DNA of 64,000 nucleotides from Hermatobates lingyangjiaoensis (GCA_026182355.1 JAPFBL010000591.1:186001-250000), one strand, 5' to 3'. Counted from the stretch's first letter, positions 20,577 to 31,810 are shown. Translations and numbers: made by a program. The notes: a model not told the origin generated them from the sequence alone.

Positions 20577-22232
20577 TCTGGAGTGGCCTACACTCTACTT
20601 TACTATAAGTAACTCAATGTCAAATTTCTTGTGTATATAAAACATAACGTATCATTTAAGCATAACATAAATATCTAAATGGGATATAATTATTAGCATT
20701 GCATTCGTGAGGTAGTAGAGATAGTGATTGAAGGACATATCAATTTATAAGCTTATTTTTGTACATCACAAATAATTTATTATTTGCAAATAATTTCATT
20801 AGTATAACTACAGCAGTAATATCATTTTTGAAAAACCAATGTGAACATTTCTTGAAACGAAATATTATCCTACAAAGAACATGGCTATTGTTCAAATAGC
20901 CAGTAGATTTCTTACATCGTTTACTTAACATCCTTCTACATTGAATATTAATGTAAAATTTTCAAATTTAAAACAGTAAAATACCCTTTTTTTCTCTGAA
21001 AAACATCTTAAACAGCGAAGAAAATGTTGTTTTAAGGTGATTTGTTAATTAAAGATGTACGATAATTACAGTTATTAATCTCTAAACGAAACATTTATAT
21101 TTTGAATTATCTTTTACATTTTTGGTTTTTAACAGAATTATTATACTGGGAATTTTATGGCTTCTTAGTATTTAATAAGATCATTTTCCTTCCCCTTTGT
21201 CAAATAACATATATACGATTTTTTTTTAATGAGTGTTATCATTTACCTGCTCAATATTTTTCCTCTTACATCTCTTATAAGTCAATAATATATTTTCATT
21301 TTTCCATTAGAAACATCAATTTTATCTCAGTGGATTCGCTCAAAAAATTTCTAAGTCAATGTAAACAATGTAAAAAAAATATAAAAAATTCGACAAGTAT
21401 AGCAGGTGATCTCTTAGTCTAGGATAAACAAACAGTTTTTATAGCGTTATTGCTCTTTTCCGTAACTGAAACTTCATGATTTTTTTTTTATGAATTGCTA
21501 ATTTTTTGTTCCATTTTTGGTCAAATTTTCATAATTTTTTAACGAGCCATTTAGCGTCAAAAAAACATTTTCTGAAAACACAAATCGTACTCTAACCCCC
21601 TTTAGCGAATGTAATTTTAGAAAAAAAATCTCAACTCATTGTCCATATAATGTTCTATTTATAGGCATAGTTTCATTTTGATCCGTCAAACAGTATGGCT
21701 TGTATCGCTCTCACAAGGTTTGAGATTGATTTATAAGTCAAAATTTGTACATTTTATTGAAAAATAAATATTTCCTGTTGATATAAAATTTTGAATATAT
21801 TTTTCGTTTGTTCCATTTGTAACCTCAAAGATAATGTCAAAATCTCAAAACTCTAGGGTTAGTAGTTTAGGAGAAATAAATGTTTTAAAAAAAACGGTTT
21901 TTGGCAAAAAAAGTGACTTTCCCATCATGCATAATTTTCCCCAAACAATAGGGATCTTCGTCTAAATGGGGCCCATTTTGTGTAAATATCAACTTGACCA
22001 TCAAAGATTCTGGACCGTAGCGTGGTAACAAGCAATGCTAACACACGCACCCACCCACCACCCACCCACCCAACCCCCCCCACCCACCCACCCACCCACC
22101 CCCCACACAGACACACACAGACACATCGTAAAAACTTCATAAAACGACTTCTGGGACCTCAAAACATGTAATTCCGTCAAAATCTCGAGATCGAATTTTT
22201 TCACGATCACTATACTTTACTTATAGTAAAGT
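20577..22232 (-). mobile_element. E repeat, full copy inserted in reverse into another E
   Basis: Begins TCTGGAGTGGCCTACACTC directly after an A run of the outer copy and ends ACTTTACT-TAT-AGTAAAGT followed by AAAAA. It contains an expanded CCCACCCACC minisatellite (22050-22105) and a 106-codon frame (21102-21422). That frame is broken in every other copy, so it is unlikely to be coding. Confidence 0.85.
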
Positions 22233-22355
22233 AAAAATTCATGAAGTTTCAATTACGGGAAAGAGCAATAACGATATAAAAACTGTTTGTTTATCCTAGA
22301 CTAAGGGATCACCTGTTATACTTGTCGAATTTTTTATTACATTACTATAAGTATT

Positions 22356-23929
22356 ACTTTAACATAAGTAAAGTATAGTGATCGTGAAAAAATTCGATCT
22401 CGAGATTTTGACGGTATTACATGTTTTGAGGTCCCAGAAGTCGTTTTATGACGTTTTTACAATGATGTCTGTGTGTGTCTACGCTACGGTCCAGAATCTT
22501 TGATGGATCAAGTTGATATTTTACACAAAAATGGGCCTCATAAAGACGAAGATCCCTATTGTTTGGCAAGAATTATGCATGATGGGAAAGTCACTTTTTT
22601 TGCTAAAAATCCTTTTTCTTAAAACATTTATTTCTCCAAAACTGATAACCCTAGAGTTTTGAAATTTTGACATTACCTTTGGGGATTCAAATGCAACAAA
22701 CGAAAAATATATTCAGAATTTTAAAACAACAGGAATTATTTTTTTTTCAATAAAATGTAAAAATTTTGACTTATAATTCAATCTCAAACCTTGTGAGAGC
22801 AATACAAGCCATACTGTTTGACGGACAAGAATGAAACTATGCCTATAAATAGAACATTGTATGAAGAGTGACTTGAGATATTTTTTTCTAAAATTACATT
22901 CGCTAAAAAGGCGTTACATTACGATTTGTGTTTTCAGAAAATGTTTTTTTGACGCTAAACGGCTCGTTAAAAAATAATGAAAATTCGACCAAAAATGGAA
23001 CAAAAAATTAGCAATTGATAAAAAAAAATTCATGAAGTTTCAATTACGGAAAAGAGCAATAACGCTATAAAAACTGTTTGTTTATCCTAGACTAAGAGAT
23101 CACCTGCTATACTTGTCGAATTTTTTATATTTTTTTTACATTGTTTACATTGACTTAGAAATTTTTTGAGCGAATCCACTGAGATAAAATTGATGTTTCT
23201 AATGGAAAAAATGAAATATATTATTGACTTATAAGAGATGTAAGAGGAAAAATATTGAGCAGGAAATGATAACACTCATTAAAAAAAAAAATCGTATATA
23301 TGTTATTTGACAAAGGGAAGGAAAATGATCTTATTAAATACTAAAAAGCCATAAAATTCCCAGTATAATAATTCTGTTAAAACCAAAATGTAAAAATAAT
23401 TCAAAATTAAATGTTTTCGTTTAGAGATTAATAACTGTAATTATCGTACATCTTTAATTAACAAATCACCTTAAAACAACTTTTCTTCGCTGTTTAAGAT
23501 GTTTTTCAGAGAAAAAAAGGGTATTTTACTGTTTCAAATTTGAAAATTATACATTAATATTCAATGTAGAAGGATGTCAAGTAAACGATGTAAGAAATCT
23601 ACTGGCTATTTGAACAATAGCCATGTTCTCTTGTAGGATAATATTTCGTTTCAAGAAATGTTCACATTGGTTTTTCAAAAATGTTATTACTACTGTAGTT
23701 ATACTAATGAAATTATTTGCAAATAATAAATTATTTGTGACGTACAAAAATAAGCTTATAAATTGATATGTCCTTCAATCACTATCTGTACTACCTCACG
23801 AATGTAATGCTAATAATTATATCCCATTTAGATATTTATGTTATGCTTAAATGATACGTTATGTTTTATATACTCAAGAAATTTGGCATTGAGTTACTTA
23901 TAGTAAAGTAGAGTGTAGGCCACTCCAGA
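22356..23929 (+). mobile_element. E repeat, full forward copy, first of a tandem pair
   Basis: Inserted in the outer E copy. It runs from ACTTTAACATAAGTAAAG to CACTCCAGA. Its CA/TGGG minisatellite is nearly absent (short TGTGTGTGTC only), unlike the other copies. Seven T separate it from the next copy. Confidence 0.85.
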
Positions 23930-23936
23930 TTTTTTT

Positions 23937-25692
23937 ACTTTACTATAAGTAAAGTATAGTGATCGTGAAAAAATTCGATCTCGTGATTTTGACGGAATTA
24001 CATGTTTTGAGGTCCCAGAAGTCGTTTTATGACGTTTTTACGATGATGTCTGTGTGTGTGTGGGTGGGTGGGTGCGTGGGTGGGTGGGTGCGTGTGTTAG
24101 CATTGCTTGTTACCACGCTACGGTCCAGAATCCTTGATGGATTAAGTTGATATTTTACACAAAAATGGGCATCATAAAGATGAAGATCCCTATTGTTTAG
24201 GAAGAATTATGCATGATGGGAAAGTCTCTTTTTTTGCCAAAAAGCTTTTTTTTTAAAACATTTATTTCTCCTAAACTAATAACCCTAGAGTTTTGAAATT
24301 TTGACATTATCTTTGAGGTTTCAAATGCAACAAACGAAAAATATATTCAGAATATTAAAACAACAGGAAATATTTTTTTTTCAATAAAATGTAAAAATTT
24401 TACTTATAATTCAATCTCAAACCTTGTGAGAGCGATACAAGCCATACTGTTTGATGGATCAAAATGAAATTATGCCTAAAAATAGAACATTATGTGGAGA
24501 ATGAGTTGAGATATTTTTTTCTAAAATTACATTCGCTAAAGGGGCGTTACAGTACGATTTGTGTTTTCAGAAAATGTTTTTTTGACGCTAAACAGCTCGT
24601 TAAAAAATAATGAAAATTTGACCAAAAATGGAACAAAAAATTAGCAATTCATAAAAAAAAAATCATGAAGTTTCAATTACGGGAAAGAGCAATAACGATA
24701 TAAAAACTCTTTGTTTACCCTAGACTAAGAGATCACCTGCTATACTTGTCGAATTTTTTGTATTTTTTTACATTGTTTACATTGACTTAGAAATTTTTTG
24801 AGCTATCAAAAAATCCACTGAAAAATCTATCGAAATCCACTGAGATAAAATTGCTTTTATAAAGGAACAGTTTAAATTGTTTATTGAATTATATGAGATG
24901 TAAGAGGAATAATATTGTGCAGGAAAATGATAACACTCACTCAGAAAAAATTCGTATATATGTTATTTGACAAAGGGGAAGGAAAATGATCTTAATAAAT
25001 ACTAAGAAGCTTATTGTTATTATTATTTTAAAGATTAAAATTCCCAATATGATAATTCTTTAAAAGACCAAAAATGTAAATGATAATTCATAATCTGAAT
25101 CTTTCGTTTAGAGATTAATAACTGTAATTATCGTACATCTTTAATTAACAAATCACCTTAAAACAACATTTTCTTCGCAGTTTAAGATGTTTTTCAGAGA
25201 AAAAAAGGGTATTTTCCTGTTTTATATTTAAAAATGTTACTTTAATATTCAATGTAGAAGGATGTCAAGTAAACGATGGAAGGAATCTACTGGCTGTTTG
25301 AACGAAAGCCATTCTCTTGTAGGAGAATAAATCGTTTCAAGAAATGTTCACTTTGGTTTTTCAAAAATGTTATTACTGCTGTAGTTATACTTTTTTTTTT
25401 TTAATTTGTTTTTGTATTACAACTACCCTTATCGGGGTAATAAGTAATAGTGATACAATAGTTATACTAATGAAATTATTTGCAAATAATAAATTATTTG
25501 TGATGTACAAAAATAAGCTTATAAATTGATATGTCCTTCAATCACTATCTGTACTACCTCAGGAATGAAAGGCTAATAATTGTATCTCATTTAGATGTTT
25601 ACGTTGTGCTTAAATGACACGTTATGTTTTATATACTCAAGAAATTTGACATTAAGTTACTTATAATAAAGTAGAGTGTAGGCCACTCCAGA
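23937..25692 (+). mobile_element. E repeat, full forward copy, second of a tandem pair
   Basis: Follows the previous copy after a T7 spacer. It is longer than the others because of an extra 65-75 bp at about 25389-25465 (a T run, then GTATTACAACTACCC, with ATAGTTATACT duplicated on both sides) and a duplicated ATCCACTGA block at about 24800-24840. Confidence 0.85.
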
Positions 25693-26475
25693 TTTTTTTT
25701 ATTGTACACATTGACTTAGAAATTTTTTGAGCGATTCCAGTGAGATAAAATTGATATTTATAAAGGAACAATTTAAAATTATATGAGATGTAAGAGGAAT
25801 AATATTGTGCAGGAAAATGATAACCCACACTCAGAAAAAAATTCGTATATATGTTATTTGACAAAGGGGAAGGAAAATGATCTTATTAAATACTAAGAAG
25901 CCATAAAATTCAAAGTATAATAATTCTGTAAAAAAGCAAAAATGTAAAAGATAATTCAAAATTGAAATCTTTCGTTTAGAGATTAATAAATGTAATTATC
26001 GTACATCTTTAATTATAAATCACCTTAAAACATAATTTTCTTAGCTGTTTATGATGTTTCTCAGAGAAAAAAAGGGTATTTTCCTGTTTTAAATTTGAAA
26101 ATTTTACTTTAATATTCAATGCAGAAGGATGTCAAGTAAACGATGTAAGAAAACCACTGGCTATTTGAACAGAGGCCATGTTTCTTTGTAGGAGAATATT
26201 TCGTATCAAGAAATGTTCACTTGGTTTTTCAAAATGTTATTACTGCTGTATTATACTAATGAAATTATTTGCATCAGCTGTGTGATGTACCAAAATAAGC
26301 TTATATATTGATATGTCCTTCAATCACTATCTGTACTCTTTCAGGAATGAAAGACTAATAATCATATCCCATTTAGATGTTTACATTATGCCTTAAAGAG
26401 ACGTTATATATTACATACTCATGAAATTTGATATTAAGTTACTTATTGTAAAGTTGGTGTAGGTCACTCCAGATT

Positions 26476-26484
26476 TTTAAATTT

Positions 26485-26529
<45 letters not shown>

Positions 26530-26530
26530 G
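26476..26530. repeat. (TA)n microsatellite
   Basis: About 22 TA dinucleotides between the outer E copy and the next element. Confidence 0.9.
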
Positions 26531-26606
26531 ATGAATCACAATAAACACGTGATACAATCAATGAAAACAAACCACAAGGAAAAAAAAGAAAATAGATAGA
26601 AAAAAT

Positions 26607-26640
26607 GCTCTGAGGCCTTTCAATTTATGTCATCAGAACC
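26607..26640 (-). ncRNA. Hammerhead ribozyme-like motif, family 6, minus copy
   Basis: Minus strand: GGTT-CTGATGA, CATAAATT as a very weak stem II, GAA-A, stem III AGGCCT, C17, AGAGC. The core is canonical, but stem I is poor in this copy (GGTT opposite AGAGC). Confidence 0.45.
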
Positions 26641-27100
26641 ATTGGATTGGATGAAATTTTAATTGAAGGTATAGTTAGGCAAATTGGTCCTGTGGGTGAC
26701 CTTCGGAATGTACTTGCAACGTTGAACATGAACTCTGACCAGATTGTGGATTCTAAAATAGAACATAATTTTTATTTGACTTATTTACTTTTCATGTATT
26801 CTTGTTTTGTTAATCATTTATTATTGTTTATTTTTTGATATTGATTAATTTAATTTGTATCTATTTGTTTATATTTATTATATATTGTTTATAGTTAGGA
26901 ATTATATATAACATTTTCTTATTCTATTTATATTTTTATTTTTTTTAATTTAATTAATTTTCTTATTGTTCATTTTGCATTGTTTAATTGTATTGGATTT
27001 TTTGTTTTTCTCTTATTAGCCTCTTCGACTTTTGTTTTCCCAGCTGTTTAGTTACCTTCCTTGTCAACCTTTGATGTTACCTTCTGTTCTTACCTTGTTT

Positions 27101-27135
27101 GCTCTCTGATGACATAAATTGAAAGGCCTCAGAGC
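27101..27135 (+). ncRNA. Hammerhead ribozyme-like motif, family 6, plus copy
   Basis: Stem I GCTCT/AGAGC is a perfect 5 bp. The core is CTGATGA (27106-27112). The stem II region CATAAATT can make only AT/AT. GAA-A follows (27121-27124), then the stem III palindrome AGGCCT and C17 (27130). The cleavage triplet would be CUC. It is the most compact member, at 35 nt. Confidence 0.6.
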
Positions 27136-27141
27136 ATTTTT

Positions 27142-28764
27142 ACTTTACTATAAGTAAAGTATAGTGATCGTGAAAAAATTCGATCTCGAGATTTTGACGG
27201 AATTACATGTTTTGAGGTCCCAGAAGTCGTTTTATGAAGTTTTTACGATGATGTCTGTGTGTGTTGTGGGTGGGGGGTGGGTGGGTGGGTGCGTGTGTTA
27301 GCATTGCTTGTTACCACGCTACGGTCCAGAATCTTTGATGGATCAAGTTGATATTTTACACAAAAAATGGGCCCCATTTAGACGAAGATCCCTATTGTTT
27401 GGGAAGAAATTGCATGATGGGAAAGTCACTTTTTTGCCAAAAACCGTTTTTTTAAAACATTTATTTCTCCAAACTAATAACCCAAGGTTTTGAATTTTGA
27501 CATTATCTTTGAGGTTACAAATGGAACAAACGAAAAAATATATTCAAAATTTTATATCAACAGGAAATATTTTTTTTCAATAAAATGTACAAATTTTGAC
27601 TTATAAATCAATCTCAAACCTTGTGAGAGCGATACAAGCCATACTGTTTGACGGACAAGAATGAAACTATGCCTATAAATAGAACATTATATGGACAATG
27701 AGTTGAGATATTTTTTTCTAAAATTACATTCGCTAAAGGGGCGTTAGAGTACGATTTGTGTTTTCAGAAAATGTTTTTTTGACGCTAAACGGTTCGTTAA
27801 AAAATTATGAAAATTTGACCAAAAATGGAACAAAAAATTAGCAATTCATAAAAAAAAAATCATGAAGTTTCAATTACGGGAAAGAGCAATAACGATATAA
27901 AAACTCTTTGTTTATCCTAAACTAAGAGATCACCTGCTATACTTGTCGAATTTTTTGTATTTTTTTACATTGTTTACATTGACTTAGAAATTTTTTGAGC
28001 GAATCCACTGAGATAAAATTGATGTTTCTAATGGAAAAATGAAAATATATTATTGACTTATAAGAGATGTAAGAGGAAAAATATTGTGCAGGTAAATGAT
28101 AACACTCATTATAAAAAAAATCGTATATATGTTATTTGACAAAGGGGAAGGAAAATGATCTTATTAAATACTAAGAAGCCATAAAATTCCCAGTATAATA
28201 ATTCTGTTAAAAACCAAAAATGTAAAAGATAATTCAAAATATAAATGTTTCGTTTAGAGATTAATAACTGTAATTATCGTACATCTTTAATTAACAAATC
28301 ACCTTAAAACAACATTTTCTTCGCTGTTTAAGATGTTTTTCAGAGAAAAAAAGGGTATTTTACTGTTTTAAATTTGAAAATTTTACATTAATATTCAATG
28401 TAGAAGGATGTTAAGTAAACGATGTAAGAAATCTACTGGCTATTTGAACAATAGCCATGTTCTCTTGTAGGATAATATTTCGTTTCAAGAAATGTTCACA
28501 TTGGTTTTTCAAAAATGATATTACTGCTGTAGTTATACTAATGAAATTATTTGCAAATAATAAATTATTTGTGATGTACAAAAATAAGCTTATAAATTGA
28601 TATGTCCTTCAATCACTATCTGTACTACCTCACGAATGTAATGCTAATAATTATATAAATATTTAGATATTTATGTTATGCTTAAATGATACGTTATGTT
28701 TTATATACTCAAGAAATTTGACATTGAGTTACTTATAGTAAAGTAGAGTGTAGGCCACTCCAGA
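27142..28764 (+). mobile_element. E repeat, full copy inserted in the family 6 element
   Basis: From ACTTTACTATAAGTAAAGT to CACTCCAGA. Comparison with the uninterrupted mirror arm defines the insertion exactly: five extra T are the only possible target duplication. It has a TGGGTGGG minisatellite at 27255-27295. Confidence 0.9.
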
Positions 28765-28835
28765 TTTTTTCTATCTGTTTTCTTTTTTTTCCTTGTGGTT
28801 TGTTTTCATATATATATATATATATATATAAACAC

Positions 28836-29135
28836 TAATAAATTCTTGACCGTGTGACAGATATACAACTAAAAAAGGATAGATCGGGATGCGGTCAGTT
28901 TCTTGCACTTTCAACTCTCATTGCCGACGTTTCGATTTTATTTAAAATCTTTTTCCAAAGGCACAAGTAGAAATATTGGAAATTGAAGGAACTATTACAA
29001 TTTCCAATATTCCTACTTGTGCCTTTGGAAAAAGATTTTAAGTAAAATCGAAACGTCGGCAATGAGAGTTTGAATTGAAAGTGGAAGAAACTGCCCGCAT
29101 CCCGATCTATCCTTTTTTAGTTATATATATATATA
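28836..29135. repeat. Hammerhead family 3 inverted-pair element
   Basis: Arms (about 28865-28985 and 29003-29125) share CCGCATCCCGATC, TCATTGCCGACGTTTCGATT, CTTTTTCCAAAGGCAC and GGAATATTGG-type blocks. The minus core (28915-28962) and plus core (29021-29068) have stem II GATTTT/AAAATC, GAAA, stem III ACGT and C17 (GUC triplet). CTTTGGA stands where CTGANGA is expected, so the catalytic strand is changed in both arms. Confidence 0.7.
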
Positions 29136-29330
29136 TAGCTGTCTTCCTGCGGGACTCTTCGCTCTTCGCTCTTCACACCTCCTGATGACGACGATGGTCG
29201 AAATATCGATGTGAGTTATGTCTGTCTCTTTCTGTGTGTTTCCTTCGTTTTGAATTTATTTTATCTTAAAAAAGTCCTCTGGACCGTTTCTTTTAATTGT
29301 ATATATATATAAATATATATATATTTATAA
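29136..29330 (+). repeat. Hammerhead family 2 element, right part of a split element
   Basis: Leader CTGTCTTCCTGCGGGACTC, a CGCTCTT triplication, the core at 29174-29215, a tail with TGTCTGTCTCTTTCTGTG, then GTCC-TCT-GGAC-CG and (TA)n. Its left counterpart is at 19841. Confidence 0.75.
29174..29215 (+). ncRNA. Hammerhead ribozyme-like motif, family 2, best stem I
   Basis: Stem I CACACCTC/GATGTGAG pairs at six of eight positions. The core is CTGATGA (29182-29188), then an unpaired C, stem II GAC/GTC with loop GATG, GAA-A (29199-29202), stem III ATAT, and C17 at 29207, giving the favourable AUC triplet. All invariant bases are present. Stem II of 3 bp is the weak point. Confidence 0.65.
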
Positions 29331-30195
29331 ACTCAAAAATTGTTATTGACCTCTTCTATTCTATTCACTGTTTCGTTATTTGACCTAGCCCTCAATAACG
29401 AAACAGTGAATTTATATATATATATATATATATATAGAAGTACATTATACATTAATATTAGAGATAATCTATTATTATTATTATATTATTAGTATTTATT
29501 ATAAGCTATATTAATTTATCAATAATTATTAACTTCTTTTTGTCCTTATAATGAAAATTATTATTCATCTCATTATTTCATTATGGTAAACAATTATAAC
29601 AACACAATCTCAAAAAGATTAGTGCGTTATAGAAGAAAAAATACTAAAACTTTTGTTGCTATACAGCGCGCTCTCTCTCTCCCCTTGTAATTTCCTTCCA
29701 AAAGTCTCGGTGAGGTTATGTTAATAAAGAATTTTTAATATTAAGGTAGAATTCCAAATAATATCCGAGAGCCGCACAAACACACGTGCTGGGCTGAATG
29801 TGGCCCGTGGGCCGCAGGTTGCCCATGGCTGCTCTACTTGTTTACTACTGACACTACTTCCTGTTGCATAGGCGAGTTTGTACATGATAAGAGGTGTGTA
29901 CGTGGTAAGAGATGTTTACGTTATAAGGCTGTCAACTGTTAACAGAAGATTCAGATTAATAGGCTTTGTTTAGAATAAAACTGACAGGATATACTTCCTG
30001 CATGGAGTGCGGCATTCTCGTGTGCGACCTTTTCCTAGAATATGACTCATAATAGAACGAGAGCCGTCATATTGTGGTCACTGTCCTTACACTAGTCTTA
30101 TCTCTGAAGGCCGTTTCAGTCAAGTTACCTTATTTTAAAAACACTGTCAATCAAATCATTAGTTGTGCAATCAGTAATTGTGTGGTATTTACTCA
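29331..30195. other. TA tracts, hAT right part, spacer
   Basis: 29340-29400 has a short inverted pair around TTCACTGTTTCGTTATTGA. (TA)n lies at 29409-29436. From about 29440 to 29831 is the right part of the 10-kb hAT element. The remainder (29840-30195) is unique and unannotated. Confidence 0.5.
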
Positions 30196-30478
30196 TTATG
30201 AGGTAAAATGGATAAACAAACGAAAGTCTCCACACAAATGAAGTTTTATTCAACAGCAACAACGAGTTTCGAACACTTTGTGTTCATCATCAGGAAGACA
30301 CCAAGGATGTGCTGCTGAGGGGTGGGTCCAATGAAAGAGTTGTTTTCACTGGACCAACCCTTCAGCACCACATCCTTGGTGTCTTCCTGATGATGAACAC
30401 AAAGTGTTCGAAAAGCGTAGTTATTGTTGAATAAAACTTCATTTGAGTGGAGACTTCTGTTTGTTTATCCATTTTACC
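30196..30478. mobile_element. Hammerhead family 4 foldback element, near-perfect
   Basis: Arms (about 30201-30318 and 30348-30472) share GTAAAATGGATAAACAAAC, GTCTCCAC-CAAATGAAGTTTT, the core and GACACCAAGGATGTG. The loop is short (GGTGGGTCCAATGAAAGAG region). The minus core (30257-30298) has CTGATGA, an unpaired T, stem II GAACAC/GTGTTC, GAA-A and CTCGT. The plus core (30381-30420) is the same with GAAAAGCGT. The outer left end carries TATTTACTCATTATGAG. Confidence 0.8.
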
Positions 30479-30885
30479 TTTAGAACTGTCAATCAAATTA
30501 TCTGCATGCTGTTACCTTCTGTCAGTTTTCGCAACATAATATATTTGTAAAATCTTTAATAAATCCAATAACCATAACTACTTTGACAAATAATGAGAAG
30601 AGCTGTGTAACTAATGACACAATTAAGCTCAAAATCCAGGCGGTAACAAGTAAACAGACAATGATGCCATGACGAGGGCAGATAGGCTAGGAAAACACAG
30701 CCATTATCAAATTAGCTAACGTTACCAAGGAGTTAGTTAACCTTAATTAATTATTAAATTTGTTGTCTCTTTTATAATTGTCTTCTTCATTCATGAATCT
30801 ACTCTTGATACTCTAGTTGTTCCGAAACCGACTAGGTTATAAGGTGTACCTTGTATGATGATTAATTTTTATAGTAACACTAGCA
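30479..30885. other. Spacer
   Basis: Nothing recognisable. Confidence 0.4.
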
Positions 30886-31205
30886 AACGTACCCGTCTTT
30901 GACGGAATCAAAAATTCTATTATACTTGGTATTCCAAAATATCAATTTTTGTATTTATAATACTAACAATTAGAAGTTATAGAATAGTAGAAAATACCAT
31001 TATTAGTACAGTGCTTAAAAAAAAGCCTCTGTATACAAAGATTAGATTTTAAGTTAGACATACACAAATCTACAATCAATGTTTCAGCTTTATATGTCTT
31101 ATATGGTAGCAATATTTTGTGACAAAACGACAGACAGAAATTATTCTAAGGGTACATGTGGCTACTCTGAAGTATGAAACGTAAAGAAAACTTGAAATGA
31201 GTTAT
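30886..31205 (+). repeat. Dispersed repeat with GACAGACAG-type 3' part, copy 1
   Basis: It starts CAAACGTACCCGTCTTTGAC and ends ATGAAACGTAAAGAAAACTT. The first half recurs at 31614-31800 and the second half at 32813-32970. The segment with TTTCAGCTTTATATGTCTTA and AAACGACAGACAGAAATT resembles the 3' region of RTE-like retroposons, but I cannot assign it. Confidence 0.6.
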
Positions 31206-31560
31206 TCTAATAAACGTGCTCCCATCAAAAAGCTAGTGCACGCAAGCCACTGGGCTACTCTGGTTCCATACCTTACTTTATTACCAGTGTTTATATTACG
31301 CAAATATTAATTTAAAAAAAATATTTTTGTTGTATTTATTTATAATACATTTGCACTACTCTCATCGGCGGAGCAAGCAGCTACTGGCTACCCTGGCTAG
31401 ATCCTTTACTTATTCATTTTTATATTATCCACATTTTAAATTCAAAAAAATATTTGTTTGTTACATTTATTTATAATACATTTGCACTACTGTCATCGGC
31501 GATCACGCAAGCCACTGGGCTACTCTGGTCCCCATACCTGTATTATTACCAGTTGTATTT
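31206..31560 (-). repeat. Three SINE head fragments in a local duplication
   Basis: GCAAGCCACTGGGCTACTCTGG occurs near 31241 and 31505, and a variant (GCAAGCAGCTACTGGCTACCC) near 31376. Each is followed by a related A/T-rich stretch (TGTATTTATTTATAATACATT), so a unit of about 130 bp has been locally repeated with decay. Confidence 0.5.
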
Positions 31561-31609
31561 ATTAAGCAAATATTAAATTTAAAAAAAAGTTGACAGTTAT
31601 ATATTTCAA

Positions 31610-31810
31610 TAATTGCCAAACGTACCCGTCTTTGACGGAATCAGAAGTCCTGTTTTGGTTTATTGCCGTGTGCCTATTGCCTTTCGGCTACCCACGGAGG
31701 AATCAGAAGTTCCGTCATTTTTGGTATTTCAAAATGTCATTAGAAATTATAGAATAGTAGAAAATACCATTATTACTAAGTGTTAAACAAATGCTCCAGC
31801 TTTTACACTA
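31610..31810 (+). repeat. Dispersed repeat, copy 2 (5' part)
   Basis: Repeats AAACGTACCCGTCTTTGACG and AGAATAGTAGAAAATACCAT from 30.9-31.0 kb in the same order, with GTTTTGGTTTATTGCCGTG and a second CGGAATCAGAAGT inserted between. Confidence 0.65.

Larger units (their letters stand above)
19873..26473 (+). mobile_element. E repeat, outer copy split in three by other E copies
   Basis: The parts are 19873-20576, 22233-22350 and 25693-26473. Joined by position they cover one full E element, from ACTTTACTATAAGTAAAGT to CACTCCAGA. The first break is in an A run followed by TTCATGAAGTTTCAATTACG; the second is in the T run of GAATTTTTTAT...ACATTGACTTAG. Intact copies show both runs uninterrupted. 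Confidence 0.85.
26531..28835. mobile_element. Hammerhead family 6 inverted element, interrupted by an E copy
   Basis: The left arm 26560-26640 (AAACAAACCACAAGG...GCTCTGAGGCC...ATCAG) matches in reverse the right arm: 27101-27141 plus 28765-28810. The right arm is split by E at the T run after GAGCA. The empty site preserved in the left arm has six T; the filled site has five plus six. The internal segment (about 460 bp) is T-rich with no supported gene. A related copy is at 61.3-61.9 kb. Confidence 0.8.
19696..29831. mobile_element. hAT-type element expanded to 10.1 kb by nested insertions
   Basis: The left end reads CAGGCATGGACAACTTTC, then GTGGGCCGCA. The right end, read inward, is CAGCCATGGGCAACCTGCGG, then CCCACGGGCC. 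These are hAT-style CAG...TGG(G)CAAC termini. Flanking 8-bp direct repeats are CTCTACCT (19688-19695) and CTCTACTT (29832-29839), one base different. The original element was probably about 0.5-1 kb (19696-19810 plus 29440-29831). Everything between is later: a hammerhead element, five E copies, a family-6 and a family-3 element, and TA tracts. I see no transposase coding. Confidence 0.8.

Noticed and set aside
21102..21422. 106-codon frame in one E copy
   Set aside because: The same region is frameshifted or stopped in the other E copies, so it is not a conserved gene.
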